From Verrucomicrobiota bacterium (GTDB lineage: Bacteria > Verrucomicrobiota > Verrucomicrobiia > Verrucomicrobiales > DEV007), in assembly GCA_003402735.1 (NCBI GenBank), contig QQNE01000012.1:1-58504 (forward strand): DNA of 58,504 nt, in the 5' to 3' direction. The notes below the pieces were generated by a model that was not told where the DNA came from, did not search any database, and saw only the letters and a program-made list of their open reading frames with translations. Shown here in pieces: positions 50,729 to 58,504 of the stretch (position 1 is the stretch's first letter; every line of letters starts with the position of its first letter). The translations under genes were made by a program, and so were the position numbers.

Positions 50729-51670
50729 TTACCGATCCGGCGCGGGTCGGGCTTCCCCTTCTGGCCGGGGCGCCGGCTTCAGTTGCGCTTCAAGGCGCCG
50801 GAACCCCTCCCGGTAGGCCTCCGGAATCTTGGCCTTCTCGTCTTCGGTGTTCACCGGACCGCTGAAGACCTCTTTGCCATTGTCCATGACCGTGAGATGC
50901 CGACGACCTCCGTTTTCCACGAGATTCAGGGTCACCTGATTTTCCACCCAAGTCGCGTTCCGCACCGTGGTGCCGGACTGACGAATCTCCCGACCCGGTT
51001 CACGTCCGTCTCCTTCACCCGGAGGACGAGGGCGCTCCCGACCGCCATCGTTGGGCCCTTCCATGCGGTGACGCATTTCCCTGGCCTCGTTCTCCAGCCG
51101 CTCCCGAGCCTCACGGAATTGCTGTTCCCCGCGCTCGATCGCCTCCCTCCAAGATGGATTGGGAGACATCCAAGGCTGTCCGCCCATGTGCGGAAACCCC
51201 GGTCCCCTGACCGGGACTTCATGCTCCGCCAGGGTCACGGTCACCGCCTGTTCCTTGCCGCCACGGAGAATGGTCAAGGTCACATTCTCCCCAGGCTTGC
51301 TGTTTTCCACGAGAACAGCCAACTGATCGTGGGAGACCAGAATCTGGTCGTTGAACTTGGTGAGGATGTCGTGCTCCTGAAGACCTTTGGCGGCCGGGCT
51401 TTCCTTGTCGACGTGTGCAATCGTCAATCCGGTTCCCCGGGCGATGCCCAACTGAGCCCGCATTGTGGGATCGACCGGAGCGGTGGCGACCCCCAAGAAC
51501 GTTCGCTTTTCCAGGGGCGGCTTGGGTGGCTTGGCCGCTTCCCTCGAAGGTCCTTCCGGGACCGGCGGTTTGGGCGGCTGGGCAGGCTGCTCGGGACTTT
51601 GGGCCAGGCCCAAGTCCAGGCCGCTCAGGGCCATGAGGCCCACAATCAGGGTTTTCTTTGCACTGTGCAT
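50729..51670 (-). CDS. Exported PDZ-domain protein
   Basis: 313 residues with a signal peptide (cleavage near GLA-QS) and a Pro/Lys-rich linker. One PDZ domain covers about 55-155 (FLGVATAPVD, GTGLTIAHVDKESPAAKGLQ, HDQLAVLVENSKPGENVTL). A charged helical stretch (REARERLENEAREMRHRME) and a small C-terminal beta region follow. There is no protease domain, so it probably binds peptides or scaffolds another envelope protease. It is read after the putative anti-sigma gene on the same strand (27 bases apart), and may be a target or effector of that sigma factor system. Confidence 0.8.
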   Translation of the reverse strand: MHSAKKTLIVGLMALSGLDLGLAQSPEQPAQPPKPPVPEGPSREAAKPPKPPLEKRTFLGVATAPVDPTMRAQLGIARGTGLTIAHVDKESPAAKGLQEHDILTKFNDQILVSHDQLAVLVENSKPGENVTLTILRGGKEQAVTVTLAEHEVPVRGPGFPHMGGQPWMSPNPSWREAIERGEQQFREARERLENEAREMRHRMEGPNDGGRERPRPPGEGDGREPGREIRQSGTTVRNATWVENQVTLNLVENGGRRHLTVMDNGKEVFSGPVNTEDEKAKIPEAYREGFRRLEAQLKPAPRPEGEARPAPDR

Positions 51671-51697
51671 GGTATCGATTGTTGGTTTCTGGTTGAT

Positions 51698-52207
51698 TCA
51701 GTTGTAGCTCACCGGCACAAAAATAATCCGCTCCTCCGGTTCGAAGTGCAGCCGGGTAAATCCTTGCCGATCCGACCATGCAAGCCGCCGCACCGTCTCG
51801 TAGCGGAGCTTCCACATCGGCTGCCCGTCTCCGGTATCGACAATCCCGGCAACCTCGCCCTGGCCCCACAAAGTTTCCTCCTCGAATTCTCCGGATTCGG
51901 GCGTAGCGGACTGGACCATGAGGTCCGGTTTCTCCGGGTGAAACAGACCAACGACCGTCCGCCGCACCGGCCCGGCCAAAGGAACCGCCACGACCATCGC
52001 GGCCGCAACGCTCACCCAGCGCACAAATCGCACGGAAACCCGCTGTCTGAGCCCCTGAAACCAGCCGCCCGGCACCGGACGCTCCTCCGCCCCCACCGAG
52101 AGACGAATCCGCTCTTTCAGGCGTTCCCCGGGATGGACCGGCCGGAAATTGCCCAGGGCTCGCGCCAGGTTTTCCTGCCCGGGATCTTCTTGGAATTCGG
52201 TTTTCAA
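51698..52207 (-). CDS. Putative membrane-bound anti-sigma factor
   Basis: 169 residues from a TTG at 52207 that overlaps the sigma-factor stop codon (TTGA); the frame is open further upstream but without plausible sequence. An N-terminal cytoplasmic part of ~65 residues is followed by one helix (RWVSVAAAMVVAVPLAG) and an extracytoplasmic part rich in charged residues. No zinc-finger HxxxCxxC motif is present, so the type is not the common ZAS family. Assignment rests on coupling to the ECF sigma gene and on topology. Confidence 0.6.
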   Translation of the reverse strand: MKTEFQEDPGQENLARALGNFRPVHPGERLKERIRLSVGAEERPVPGGWFQGLRQRVSVRFVRWVSVAAAMVVAVPLAGPVRRTVVGLFHPEKPDLMVQSATPESGEFEEETLWGQGEVAGIVDTGDGQPMWKLRYETVRRLAWSDRQGFTRLHFEPEERIIFVPVSYN

Positions 52208-52701
52208 GCAATCAATTCCTGTTTGTTCAAGGATGTCCCCAAGTTTTTCAGGGCATACCGGTAACGACTGGCCGCTGTGTTTTGCGAGATTCCCAACATC
52301 TCTCCAACCTCGCGGAAACTCAGGTTCCCCCAGATATGCAGGGTGAGCACCTCCCGCTGTTCCTCGGGCAGGACATGCAAGGCCGCCTCGACCTGCACCC
52401 GCCGCTCCTCGCTCTCCAACGAACATTCAAAGAGAGCCTCCCCAGGCTCCAGAAAAGCGGCCTCCTCCTCACGCCGTCCCAAACGAGCCTCGCGACGCAA
52501 CCGATCCAGGGCTGCCCACTTGACCGCCTGGTAAAGAATCGGCACCGGCCGCTCCCCAAACGAGCCGGGTGATTTCAGAAGCCGCACAAACGCGTCCTGC
52601 ACCGCATCTTCGGCATCGCTGGGCGAGCGCAACCACTGCCGGGCGTAGAGCACCAGCCCGGCGGCATGTTCATCATAGAGCTGTTCCCAATCCGATTGCA
52701 C
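52204..52701 (-). CDS. ECF-type RNA polymerase sigma factor
   Basis: 165 residues. Region 2 carries DAEDAVQDAFVRLLKSP, which binds the polymerase and the -10 element. Region 4 has the helix-turn-helix LSFREVGEMLGISQNTAASR. The length and order are those of group IV sigma factors. Its stop overlaps the start of the next gene, the membrane protein predicted to hold it at the membrane until a signal arrives. Target promoters cannot be read from the window. Confidence 0.88.
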   Translation of the reverse strand: MQSDWEQLYDEHAAGLVLYARQWLRSPSDAEDAVQDAFVRLLKSPGSFGERPVPILYQAVKWAALDRLRREARLGRREEEAAFLEPGEALFECSLESEERRVQVEAALHVLPEEQREVLTLHIWGNLSFREVGEMLGISQNTAASRYRYALKNLGTSLNKQELIA

Positions 52702-52770
52702 CGTGTTCTCCTACCCCATCGGCGCCAGAACACGGTTTTGTCTATCCAGCGAAAAATTTTCGCCCTGACC

Positions 52771-53211
52771 TCACTGCACCAGACCCGCCGCGGACTCGAC
52801 CACGGCCGGTTGCGGCAACCCCTGGGGAGATTCGGCGGCTGCACTGCTTTTTTCAGGAACTGCCGGAGCAGCCCCCTCCGCCAAACCCGAGGGCACGCGG
52901 ATCGTTTTTCCCGCCACGATGAAATCGCTGGTCAGCTGATTGGCCGCCTTGATCTCCTTGACGGAAGTCTTGTGAGCCCGGGCAATCGTCCACAGGGAAT
53001 CGCCCTCCTGAATCTTGTAATCAACGATCGGCTTGTCGGACGGCACAGCAGCAGGGGCAACCGCCTGGAGCCCTCCCCCCGCAGCGGGGGCCGGGTAAGA
53101 ACCTGCCCCCTGAGGAGGCAACTTTCCACCCCCACACGCACTGAGGGCCATCGCGCAGACCAGGAGCAAACCCGGCGCAACACCGGATCCAATAGGAGGC
53201 AACATCGACAT
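52771..53211 (-). CDS. LysM-domain lipoprotein
   Basis: 146 residues from ATG 53211. The signal ends in a lipobox (MALSAC), then a Pro/Gly-rich linker and one LysM domain (YKIQEGDSLWTIARAHKTSV, ending RVPSGL), which binds peptidoglycan. There is no catalytic domain, so it anchors something to the wall or serves as a spacer. Divergent from the two-domain esterase gene. Confidence 0.85.
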   Translation of the reverse strand: MSMLPPIGSGVAPGLLLVCAMALSACGGGKLPPQGAGSYPAPAAGGGLQAVAPAAVPSDKPIVDYKIQEGDSLWTIARAHKTSVKEIKAANQLTSDFIVAGKTIRVPSGLAEGAAPAVPEKSSAAAESPQGLPQPAVVESAAGLVQ

Positions 53212-53309
53212 GGGGGCTTGATAGCACAAACTCAACGCTTTTCGAACATCTTTTCCTGACACTTCCTGCCCTCATGACACGTGATGGACATTACAATCCC
53301 ACCCTTGCC

Positions 53310-55472
53310 ATGCCCATCCCTCGCGCCTTCGGACTTTTTCTGATCTGCGGACTGATTCCCCTCCACGCCGCCGACGTCCGCCGTTCCCCGGCGCGCACGC
53401 TCGACAGTGCATTCCCTTTCCAACCCGTGTCCAACGCCACGGAATGGGAGGCCCGCCGCGTCGAAATCGCGCATCGCATCCAAATCTCCGCCGGTCTCTG
53501 GCCGATGCCTTCCAAGACCCCGCTCAATCCCGTGATCCACGGAGCCGTCGATCGGGGCGATCACCAAGTGGAACGCGTTTTCTTTGAATCGCTCCCGGGT
53601 CATTTCGTTTCCGGTTCCCTCTATCGTCCGGCCGGTCCCTCCCTCGCCAATGGCCTCAAAAACGGCAAACGGGCCGCCGTGCTCTGCCCGCATGGTCATT
53701 GGAAAAATGGCCGCTTTTACGACGCCGGAGAATCCAAGGCACAGGAGGAAATCAACCTCGGAGCCGAGGTTCTCATCAACCCGGCCCGCTTCCCCGTGCA
53801 AGCCCGCTGCGTCCAACTGGCCCGAATGGGATGCACCGTCTTCCTGTATGACATGGTCGGTTATGCCGATTCCATCCAGTTCCCGGAACACCGCAACGGC
53901 CCCCGCCCGGAAATGTCTTCGTCAAAGCCGGGCGAGTGGGGCTTCGTCAGCCCGCAGGCAACCGCCCGACTCCAGACAAATTTCGGACTTCAAACCTGGA
54001 ACAGCCTTCGCGCCCTCGATTTTCTTCTCGCCTTGCCAGAGATCGACCCCGAACGCGTCCTCGTCACCGGAGCCAGCGGGGGGGCCACCCAGACGATGAT
54101 GCTAGGAGCCATCGATGCCCGGGTCCGCTCCGCCTTCCCCTGCGTGATGGTCTCCACGGCCATGCAGGGAGGGTGCACCTGTGAAAACGGACTCCTCTTG
54201 CGGATCGGCCAGGGCAACATCGATATCGCCGCCGCCATCGCACCGCGTCCGCTCGGTCTCACCGCGGCTGACGACTGGACGGTCGAGCTCGAAAAAAAGG
54301 GGCACCCCGACCTCCTCAACCTCTACAAAATGCTCGGGGCCTCGGACCATTACGAGGCGCACTTCGACATCCAGTTCAAACACAACTACAACCATGTGTC
54401 GCGCACTCACATGTATCAATTCGCGAACCGCCACCTCTCCCTTGGCTTGCCCGCACCGGTGGCTGAGCGGGACTTCAAACCGCTCTCCCAGGAGGAACTC
54501 ACGGTCTGGACCAAGGACCATCCGGCGCCCTCCGGTGAACAGGTGGGCCCCTCCCATGAAAAGGCCGTCTGCCGTTGGTGGGAAGAGGACGCAAGGAAAC
54601 AGATCCAACCCCTCCTCCGCCCATCCGATCCCGCCACCCTCGAACGAGCCCGAAACGTTCTCGGCCCCGCCCTGCGCACCATGATTGGGCGGGATCTGCC
54701 GACCGCTGGAAGTTGTGAATTTGAAATCACCGCCAAAGAAAAGCCGTCCGATCACACCAAACTGACCGGCCTCATCCGTCTTCGTTCCCGGGGCGAGGAA
54801 GTCCCCGCTGTCTTCCTTCACCCATCCAGTTGGAATGGCCGGGTCATCCTTTGGGTCACTCCACAGGGAAGCGCAGCCCTGGAAACGGAGCCATCGGTGA
54901 CCAAACTGCTCAACGAGGGGAATTGCGTGGCCGCCATCGATGTCTTCGGCACCACAGATCCGAAGCTGACCGAAAACCCGGCGATCCCCTACTCTGCAAA
55001 CGCCTCCAAACCGGGCGAGGGCTGGCAACTTTCCCCGGTCTATTTCTACGGCTACAACGACTCACTCTTCGCGCGACGCGTCCATGATCTCCTCACCACG
55101 ATCTCTTTCGTGCGCCATCACCCGGATTGGAAAGTTCAATCGATCGCGGTCGCCGGAATGCAGGGAGCCGGTCACTGGGTCGCCGCGGCCCGCGCCATTG
55201 CCGGTTCCGGGATCGATCGTTGCGCCATCGCCACCCAGGGCTTCCGCTTCGCCGATCTCCCCAGCCACTGGCACGCCGATTTTCTCCCCGGGGCGGTCAA
55301 GTATGGGGATCTCAACGGTCTCCTGGTCCAGTCGGCCCCGCATCCGCTCTGGGTGCAGGACGCTGGGGAAGAGACCGCTGCCGATCTCAGCGCCACCTAC
55401 GGTGTGACCAACAGCACCGCATCGCTCAGCCTCGATGGAGGGGACGCCGTGGCGTTTCTGACCAAGAACTGA
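53310..55472 (+). CDS. Exported two-domain alpha/beta hydrolase (acetyl-xylan-esterase-like)
   Basis: 720 residues from ATG 53310, giving a signal peptide (cleavage near LHA-AD). The N-terminal half is a hydrolase with nucleophile elbow VTGASGGATQ and PHGHWKNGRFY near the oxyanion hole. The C-terminal half repeats the fold, but its elbow reads VAGMQGAGHW with Gln where Ser should be. The second domain is thus likely non-catalytic, perhaps a binding or structural unit. Substrate is probably an acylated polysaccharide. No enzyme cluster lies alongside. Confidence 0.82.
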   Translation: MPIPRAFGLFLICGLIPLHAADVRRSPARTLDSAFPFQPVSNATEWEARRVEIAHRIQISAGLWPMPSKTPLNPVIHGAVDRGDHQVERVFFESLPGHFVSGSLYRPAGPSLANGLKNGKRAAVLCPHGHWKNGRFYDAGESKAQEEINLGAEVLINPARFPVQARCVQLARMGCTVFLYDMVGYADSIQFPEHRNGPRPEMSSSKPGEWGFVSPQATARLQTNFGLQTWNSLRALDFLLALPEIDPERVLVTGASGGATQTMMLGAIDARVRSAFPCVMVSTAMQGGCTCENGLLLRIGQGNIDIAAAIAPRPLGLTAADDWTVELEKKGHPDLLNLYKMLGASDHYEAHFDIQFKHNYNHVSRTHMYQFANRHLSLGLPAPVAERDFKPLSQEELTVWTKDHPAPSGEQVGPSHEKAVCRWWEEDARKQIQPLLRPSDPATLERARNVLGPALRTMIGRDLPTAGSCEFEITAKEKPSDHTKLTGLIRLRSRGEEVPAVFLHPSSWNGRVILWVTPQGSAALETEPSVTKLLNEGNCVAAIDVFGTTDPKLTENPAIPYSANASKPGEGWQLSPVYFYGYNDSLFARRVHDLLTTISFVRHHPDWKVQSIAVAGMQGAGHWVAAARAIAGSGIDRCAIATQGFRFADLPSHWHADFLPGAVKYGDLNGLLVQSAPHPLWVQDAGEETAADLSATYGVTNSTASLSLDGGDAVAFLTKN

Positions 55473-55478
55473 AACCCT

Positions 55479-56303
55479 TCAATTTCCGGGCTTGGTCAAC
55501 AGAATTTGTACCGTGGCACCGCTGCGCAGGGTCAGCGCGGTGTTGTCGATGACCAGTTGGATGCGGACCGTCGCCGTCGCGGGATCGATCACCGGGGAGA
55601 CAAATTCAACGGCTCCGCGGACCACCACGGGCGCGCCATCCTCCACCCGCAAACTCAGGGAATCCCCCTTTTTCAAGCCCCGGGCGAACAATGCCGGAAC
55701 GTGGCCGATGCATTTGAGACGATCGATTTCCACGACACGAACGAGGTAGTCATCCGGTCGGGCCGAGGCCAGGGAAACCGACTCCGCAATATCCTTGGAG
55801 ATATCGACCACGATCCCATCGATCGGAGAGGTAAGCACTCGCCGCTTCAATTCCGCCTCGATCTGTTTGACCTCCAGCTTGAAACTCTTTTGCTCCTCCT
55901 GGGCAATGATGTGGTTCCCCTTGGCCTGGACAAGGAGCGCTTTTTGGCGGGCCAGTTCGGCAGAATTGGAAGTTCCGCTGGTCACCAACCTCTCCAGTTG
56001 GTCATGGCGCTGCTGCTGCAAATCGACTTCCGCCTGGGTCGCCATCAATTTGCCAGCCCCTTCGGCGTTGATCCGGGCGATGGCGAGACGGGACTCGGTG
56101 ATCTCGTTGTCCAGAAGGAGCAGCACATCCCCGGGGGCAACGTGATCCCCTTCCTTGACCCGAATCTCGGAAATGACACCGGTCTCGATCGATGAAATCT
56201 CGATCGATCGATAAGGTTCCAGATAGGAGAGCACCTCATCTTCCGCCCGGAGCTGAGCCGAAGCGAGGCAAAGACAAAAACAAAGACGCAAACGGAGAGA
56301 CAT
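55479..56303 (-). CDS. HlyD-like periplasmic adaptor protein
   Basis: 274 residues from ATG 56303. The signal peptide ends near LRA-ED. It has a lipoyl half (ETGVISEIRVKEGDHVAPGD), a helical hairpin of about 90 residues (QQQRHDQLERLVTSG), the second lipoyl half (SPIDGIVVDIS) and a beta-barrel (GHVPALFARGLKKGDSLSLR). No membrane-spanning anchor or cyclic-lipid motif beyond the signal. It starts 22 bases after the stop of the SecA-like gene, so the pair is an operon. Other HlyD-type adaptors pair with ABC or RND pumps; none is visible within the window. Confidence 0.85.
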   Translation of the reverse strand: MSLRLRLCFCLCLASAQLRAEDEVLSYLEPYRSIEISSIETGVISEIRVKEGDHVAPGDVLLLLDNEITESRLAIARINAEGAGKLMATQAEVDLQQQRHDQLERLVTSGTSNSAELARQKALLVQAKGNHIIAQEEQKSFKLEVKQIEAELKRRVLTSPIDGIVVDISKDIAESVSLASARPDDYLVRVVEIDRLKCIGHVPALFARGLKKGDSLSLRVEDGAPVVVRGAVEFVSPVIDPATATVRIQLVIDNTALTLRSGATVQILLTKPGN

Positions 56304-56325
56304 GGGAAAATCGGACAAGGTCGAG

Positions 56326-58281
56326 TCAGGCCAGGTTGGATTTGATCTCGTCAAGCCACTTGTCCCGCTGGGCCAGAGCGAGCCGTGACTCATACCGCAG
56401 CCGTTCGACAGCCTGCTGCAATTCATCAATCATCTCACTGAATTTCCCCGAAACTTCACCCGAGGCATCGGCCCTGGCGTTGCGGATCTTTTCAGAGAGT
56501 TTTGGAGCGTAATGTTCCAGGAGATAGTCGTCCGCACTGACGAAAACCTGGGCACTGCCGGGTTGCCCCTGACGTGCGCCCCGACCGATGAGCTGGCGAT
56601 CGATCCGCACCGATTCATTGCGCTCCACCGCGATCACGTGGAGCCCCCCAGAGGCGAGCGAGGCCGGTTCCAAATCGATGTGCGTGCCACGGCCGGCCAT
56701 GTTCGTGGCCAACAAAACGTGACCGGGTTCCCCGGCACGAGCCACGATCTCGCTCTCTTCGGCATCCTGCTTGGCCGTGAGCAGGGTGAACGGAAGACCC
56801 GCCTCCGAGAAAACCTCGGCCAACGCCTCGCTGGCCCGGATCGTGCGCGTCCCGACCAGGACCGGCTGTCCTCGCCGATGACGCGCCATGGCATCGTCCA
56901 ACACCGCCCGATAGGCCTCTTCCCGCGACTGAAAGACCTGCTCCGGGAGCATGTTTCGCTTGCTGGGCTTGTGCAAAGGCACCGTCTCCACGCCCATCCC
57001 AAAGAAATGCCAGAACTCCCCGGCACTCTCCGCCGCCGTCCCGGTCAAACCGCAGATGGTATCGTAAAGCCCAAAATAACGTTGCCGAGTGACGGTCGCG
57101 GAGGAGTCGTTTTCCGCCCGGATCTCGACACTTTCCTTGGCCTCAACGGCCTGATGCAATCCCTCGCGCCACGTGCGCTCGCTGAAACGGCGCCCGGTAA
57201 ATTCGTCGATGATGCAGACCTTTTCCTCTTCATCGATCACGTAACTGGCGTCGCGCAGAAAAAAATGCTCGGCCCGCAACGCATTCAAAACATACGTCTG
57301 CCAGGGACGCCTCAACAGGTCCCAGGGAATGCCAGGGGCTTGATGAATCAGTTCAAAACCCTCCCTGGTCAGCGTCACCCCGCGCCGCGACAAGTCCAGG
57401 ACGAAGTGCTCTTCCTCCCGCAAACTTGCCGCCAAGTCCCGCGCTGCGTGGTAGGCTGCTGCTCCCTCGTTGCGACCAGGACCGGACTCACTGATGACCA
57501 ACGGCGATCCCGCCTCATCGATCAGCACGGAGTCGACTTCATCGATGATCGCAAAGTGCAGACCGCGCTGCACGATGCCCGGCTCAGGGTTGGCACGGCC
57601 CATCAGAGCGTTGCGCAGTCGCTCCCGGGGACCTGACCGCGGAGAGCGCAACAAGACGAGGTGGTCCCGGAGATAATCAAACCCAAACTCATAGCCGACA
57701 CCATACGTCACATCCGCCGCGTAAGCCTGCCGCTTCGCTTCCGGAGTCCCTTCCTTTCCCTCGGGCAGATGCCGCACCGTCAACCCCAGATATTCGAAAA
57801 TAGGCGTCGAAAACTCACAGTCCCGTTTCGCCAGGTAACTGTTGACCGTCACGCAATGCACCCCCTTCCCAAAAAGGGAAAAGGCAAAAGCCGGCAAGGA
57901 CACTGCCAAGGTCTTCCCCTCACCCGTCGCCATCTCGGCCACCGCACCCCGCACCAGAATCAACCCTCCGATCAACTGCTCGGGATAATGATACAGTCCA
58001 GTCGTCCGCCGGGACGCCTCCCGAACCATGGCAAAAGCCTCCTCCACGATGTCTTCAAGACTCAATTTCCCTGCCCGTGCCTGAGAACGCCATTCCTCAA
58101 CCCGCTGGCCCATCTCCTCACGGGAAAGACGCGATACCGGTTCCGCCAAGGATTCAATCCTCGCCAAACGCTCCGCGTCGGTCTTGTTTTTCTTGGCGTC
58201 CGTCAGCCGCTCCCACCCACGCTTGAGCTTGGCGCCCAAAAACGCGCGCTTGTCATACTGCGAACCCAAACGGACGGCCAT
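56326..58281 (-). CDS. Short SecA-like translocation ATPase
   Basis: 651 residues, about 250 fewer than E. coli SecA. The motor core is present: Walker A MATGEGKT (117-124), DEVDSVLIDEAGSPLVIS (247-264), a substrate-binding crosslinking domain, LYDTICGLTGTA, TNMAGRGTHIDL and the arginine-finger region RQLIGRGARQGQPGSAQ. Several normally invariant residues differ: GRGTDI is GRGTHI and RQGDPGS is RQGQPGS. Only ~75 residues follow that motif, so most of the helical wing and the zinc-binding tail of SecA are missing. It is coupled to a HlyD-like adaptor and probably drives a specialised export. A canonical secA must exist elsewhere. Confidence 0.82.
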   Translation of the reverse strand: MAVRLGSQYDKRAFLGAKLKRGWERLTDAKKNKTDAERLARIESLAEPVSRLSREEMGQRVEEWRSQARAGKLSLEDIVEEAFAMVREASRRTTGLYHYPEQLIGGLILVRGAVAEMATGEGKTLAVSLPAFAFSLFGKGVHCVTVNSYLAKRDCEFSTPIFEYLGLTVRHLPEGKEGTPEAKRQAYAADVTYGVGYEFGFDYLRDHLVLLRSPRSGPRERLRNALMGRANPEPGIVQRGLHFAIIDEVDSVLIDEAGSPLVISESGPGRNEGAAAYHAARDLAASLREEEHFVLDLSRRGVTLTREGFELIHQAPGIPWDLLRRPWQTYVLNALRAEHFFLRDASYVIDEEEKVCIIDEFTGRRFSERTWREGLHQAVEAKESVEIRAENDSSATVTRQRYFGLYDTICGLTGTAAESAGEFWHFFGMGVETVPLHKPSKRNMLPEQVFQSREEAYRAVLDDAMARHRRGQPVLVGTRTIRASEALAEVFSEAGLPFTLLTAKQDAEESEIVARAGEPGHVLLATNMAGRGTHIDLEPASLASGGLHVIAVERNESVRIDRQLIGRGARQGQPGSAQVFVSADDYLLEHYAPKLSEKIRNARADASGEVSGKFSEMIDELQQAVERLRYESRLALAQRDKWLDEIKSNLA

Positions 58282-58383
58282 GAGATCCAGGGAGAGAGAA
58301 ACGAATCAGGAAGGGAGCAAGATTGCCCTATCTTGGACGGGAGTCGAGTCCCTTGTCCATGTGGAAAAAAGGAACCGCCCCTT

Positions 58384-58504
58384 AGCAGCCTGTTGAAAAA
58401 CCCCACTGGCAAAGCTCCCAAAATTGGTTCATGATCCCGTATGTTCGAGAGGCGTGAATCAAGTCAGCCGAAACAGGAGCAATTCTGGGTGGACACTCGT
58501 AGCC
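58384..58504 (+). mobile_element. Left end and transposase start of an insertion sequence (runs off the right edge)
   Basis: AGCAGCCTGTTGAAAAACCC at 58384-58403 resembles a terminal inverted repeat of IS1182/IS5-like elements. From ATG 58441 an open frame begins MFERRESSQPKQEQFWVDTR and continues past the end of the window. KQEQFWV followed by a short linker is how IS1182-type transposases start. Family assignment is from memory of such N-termini and is provisional. Confidence 0.55.

Overview
This 58.5-kb, GC-rich window most likely comes from a chromosome of the phylum Verrucomicrobiota. That is an inference from gene families rather than from a ribosomal marker: large BatA/VWA membrane proteins, a prenyltransferase/squalene-cyclase-repeat protein, a type I sulfatase, a PUR-type (DUF3276) small protein, a TMEM43 protein, EF-hand-like repeat secreted proteins and a small Cys-x2-Cys membrane protein. 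No rRNA, tRNA or CRISPR array was recognised. Long open frames antisense to genes are common here because of the GC content and were discarded.

Left part (1-17.2 kb): the start of an RND efflux permease with its lipoprotein adaptor, a zinc alcohol dehydrogenase, and a divergent phosphofructokinase with a perfect 11-bp inverted repeat between the last two. Next comes a metal block: a Cys-x2-Cys membrane protein, a Met/His-rich outer-membrane protein and a complete zinc ABC importer (znuA, znuC, znuB). It runs by a 4-base overlap into a BatA/VWA protein. Then follow a metallophosphoesterase, NagA, a sulfatase, three 7-deazaguanine genes (queF, queE, queD) and a secreted esterase.

Accessory zone (17.2-25.2 kb): two ~111-bp direct repeats (R1, 17231 and 21701) bracket 4.4 kb of decayed, foreign-looking DNA. 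It holds a frameshifted protein with HEFGH and phosphoribosyltransferase-like motifs, a DUF2283 remnant, a 5'-truncated RelE/ParE toxin and an apparently intact VapBC pair. A second repeat (R2) sits at the 5' edge of two of the broken genes. Beyond lie IS3 and IS66 remnants and an intact AIPR-family (abortive infection) gene with a nuclease-like N-terminus.

Central part (25.3-41.2 kb): glgB, a prenyltransferase-repeat protein and a 1323-residue membrane/coiled-coil protein are read leftward. A 1048-residue VWA protein is read divergently from them. I read the last three as an envelope system of the MoxR/BatA type, whose ATPase is not here. Then come mutS, a polysaccharide deacetylase lipoprotein and a dynamin-like GTPase.

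Right part (41.2-58.5 kb): a secreted protein with calcium-type repeats, a zinc-ribbon membrane protein, an octaheme cytochrome c lipoprotein fused to HEAT and TPR repeats, a TMEM43 protein, trpS, a PUR protein, a PDZ protein, an ECF sigma factor overlapping its putative anti-sigma, a LysM lipoprotein and a two-domain esterase. The last pair is a HlyD-like adaptor behind a strongly shortened SecA-like ATPase. An insertion sequence begins at the right edge.
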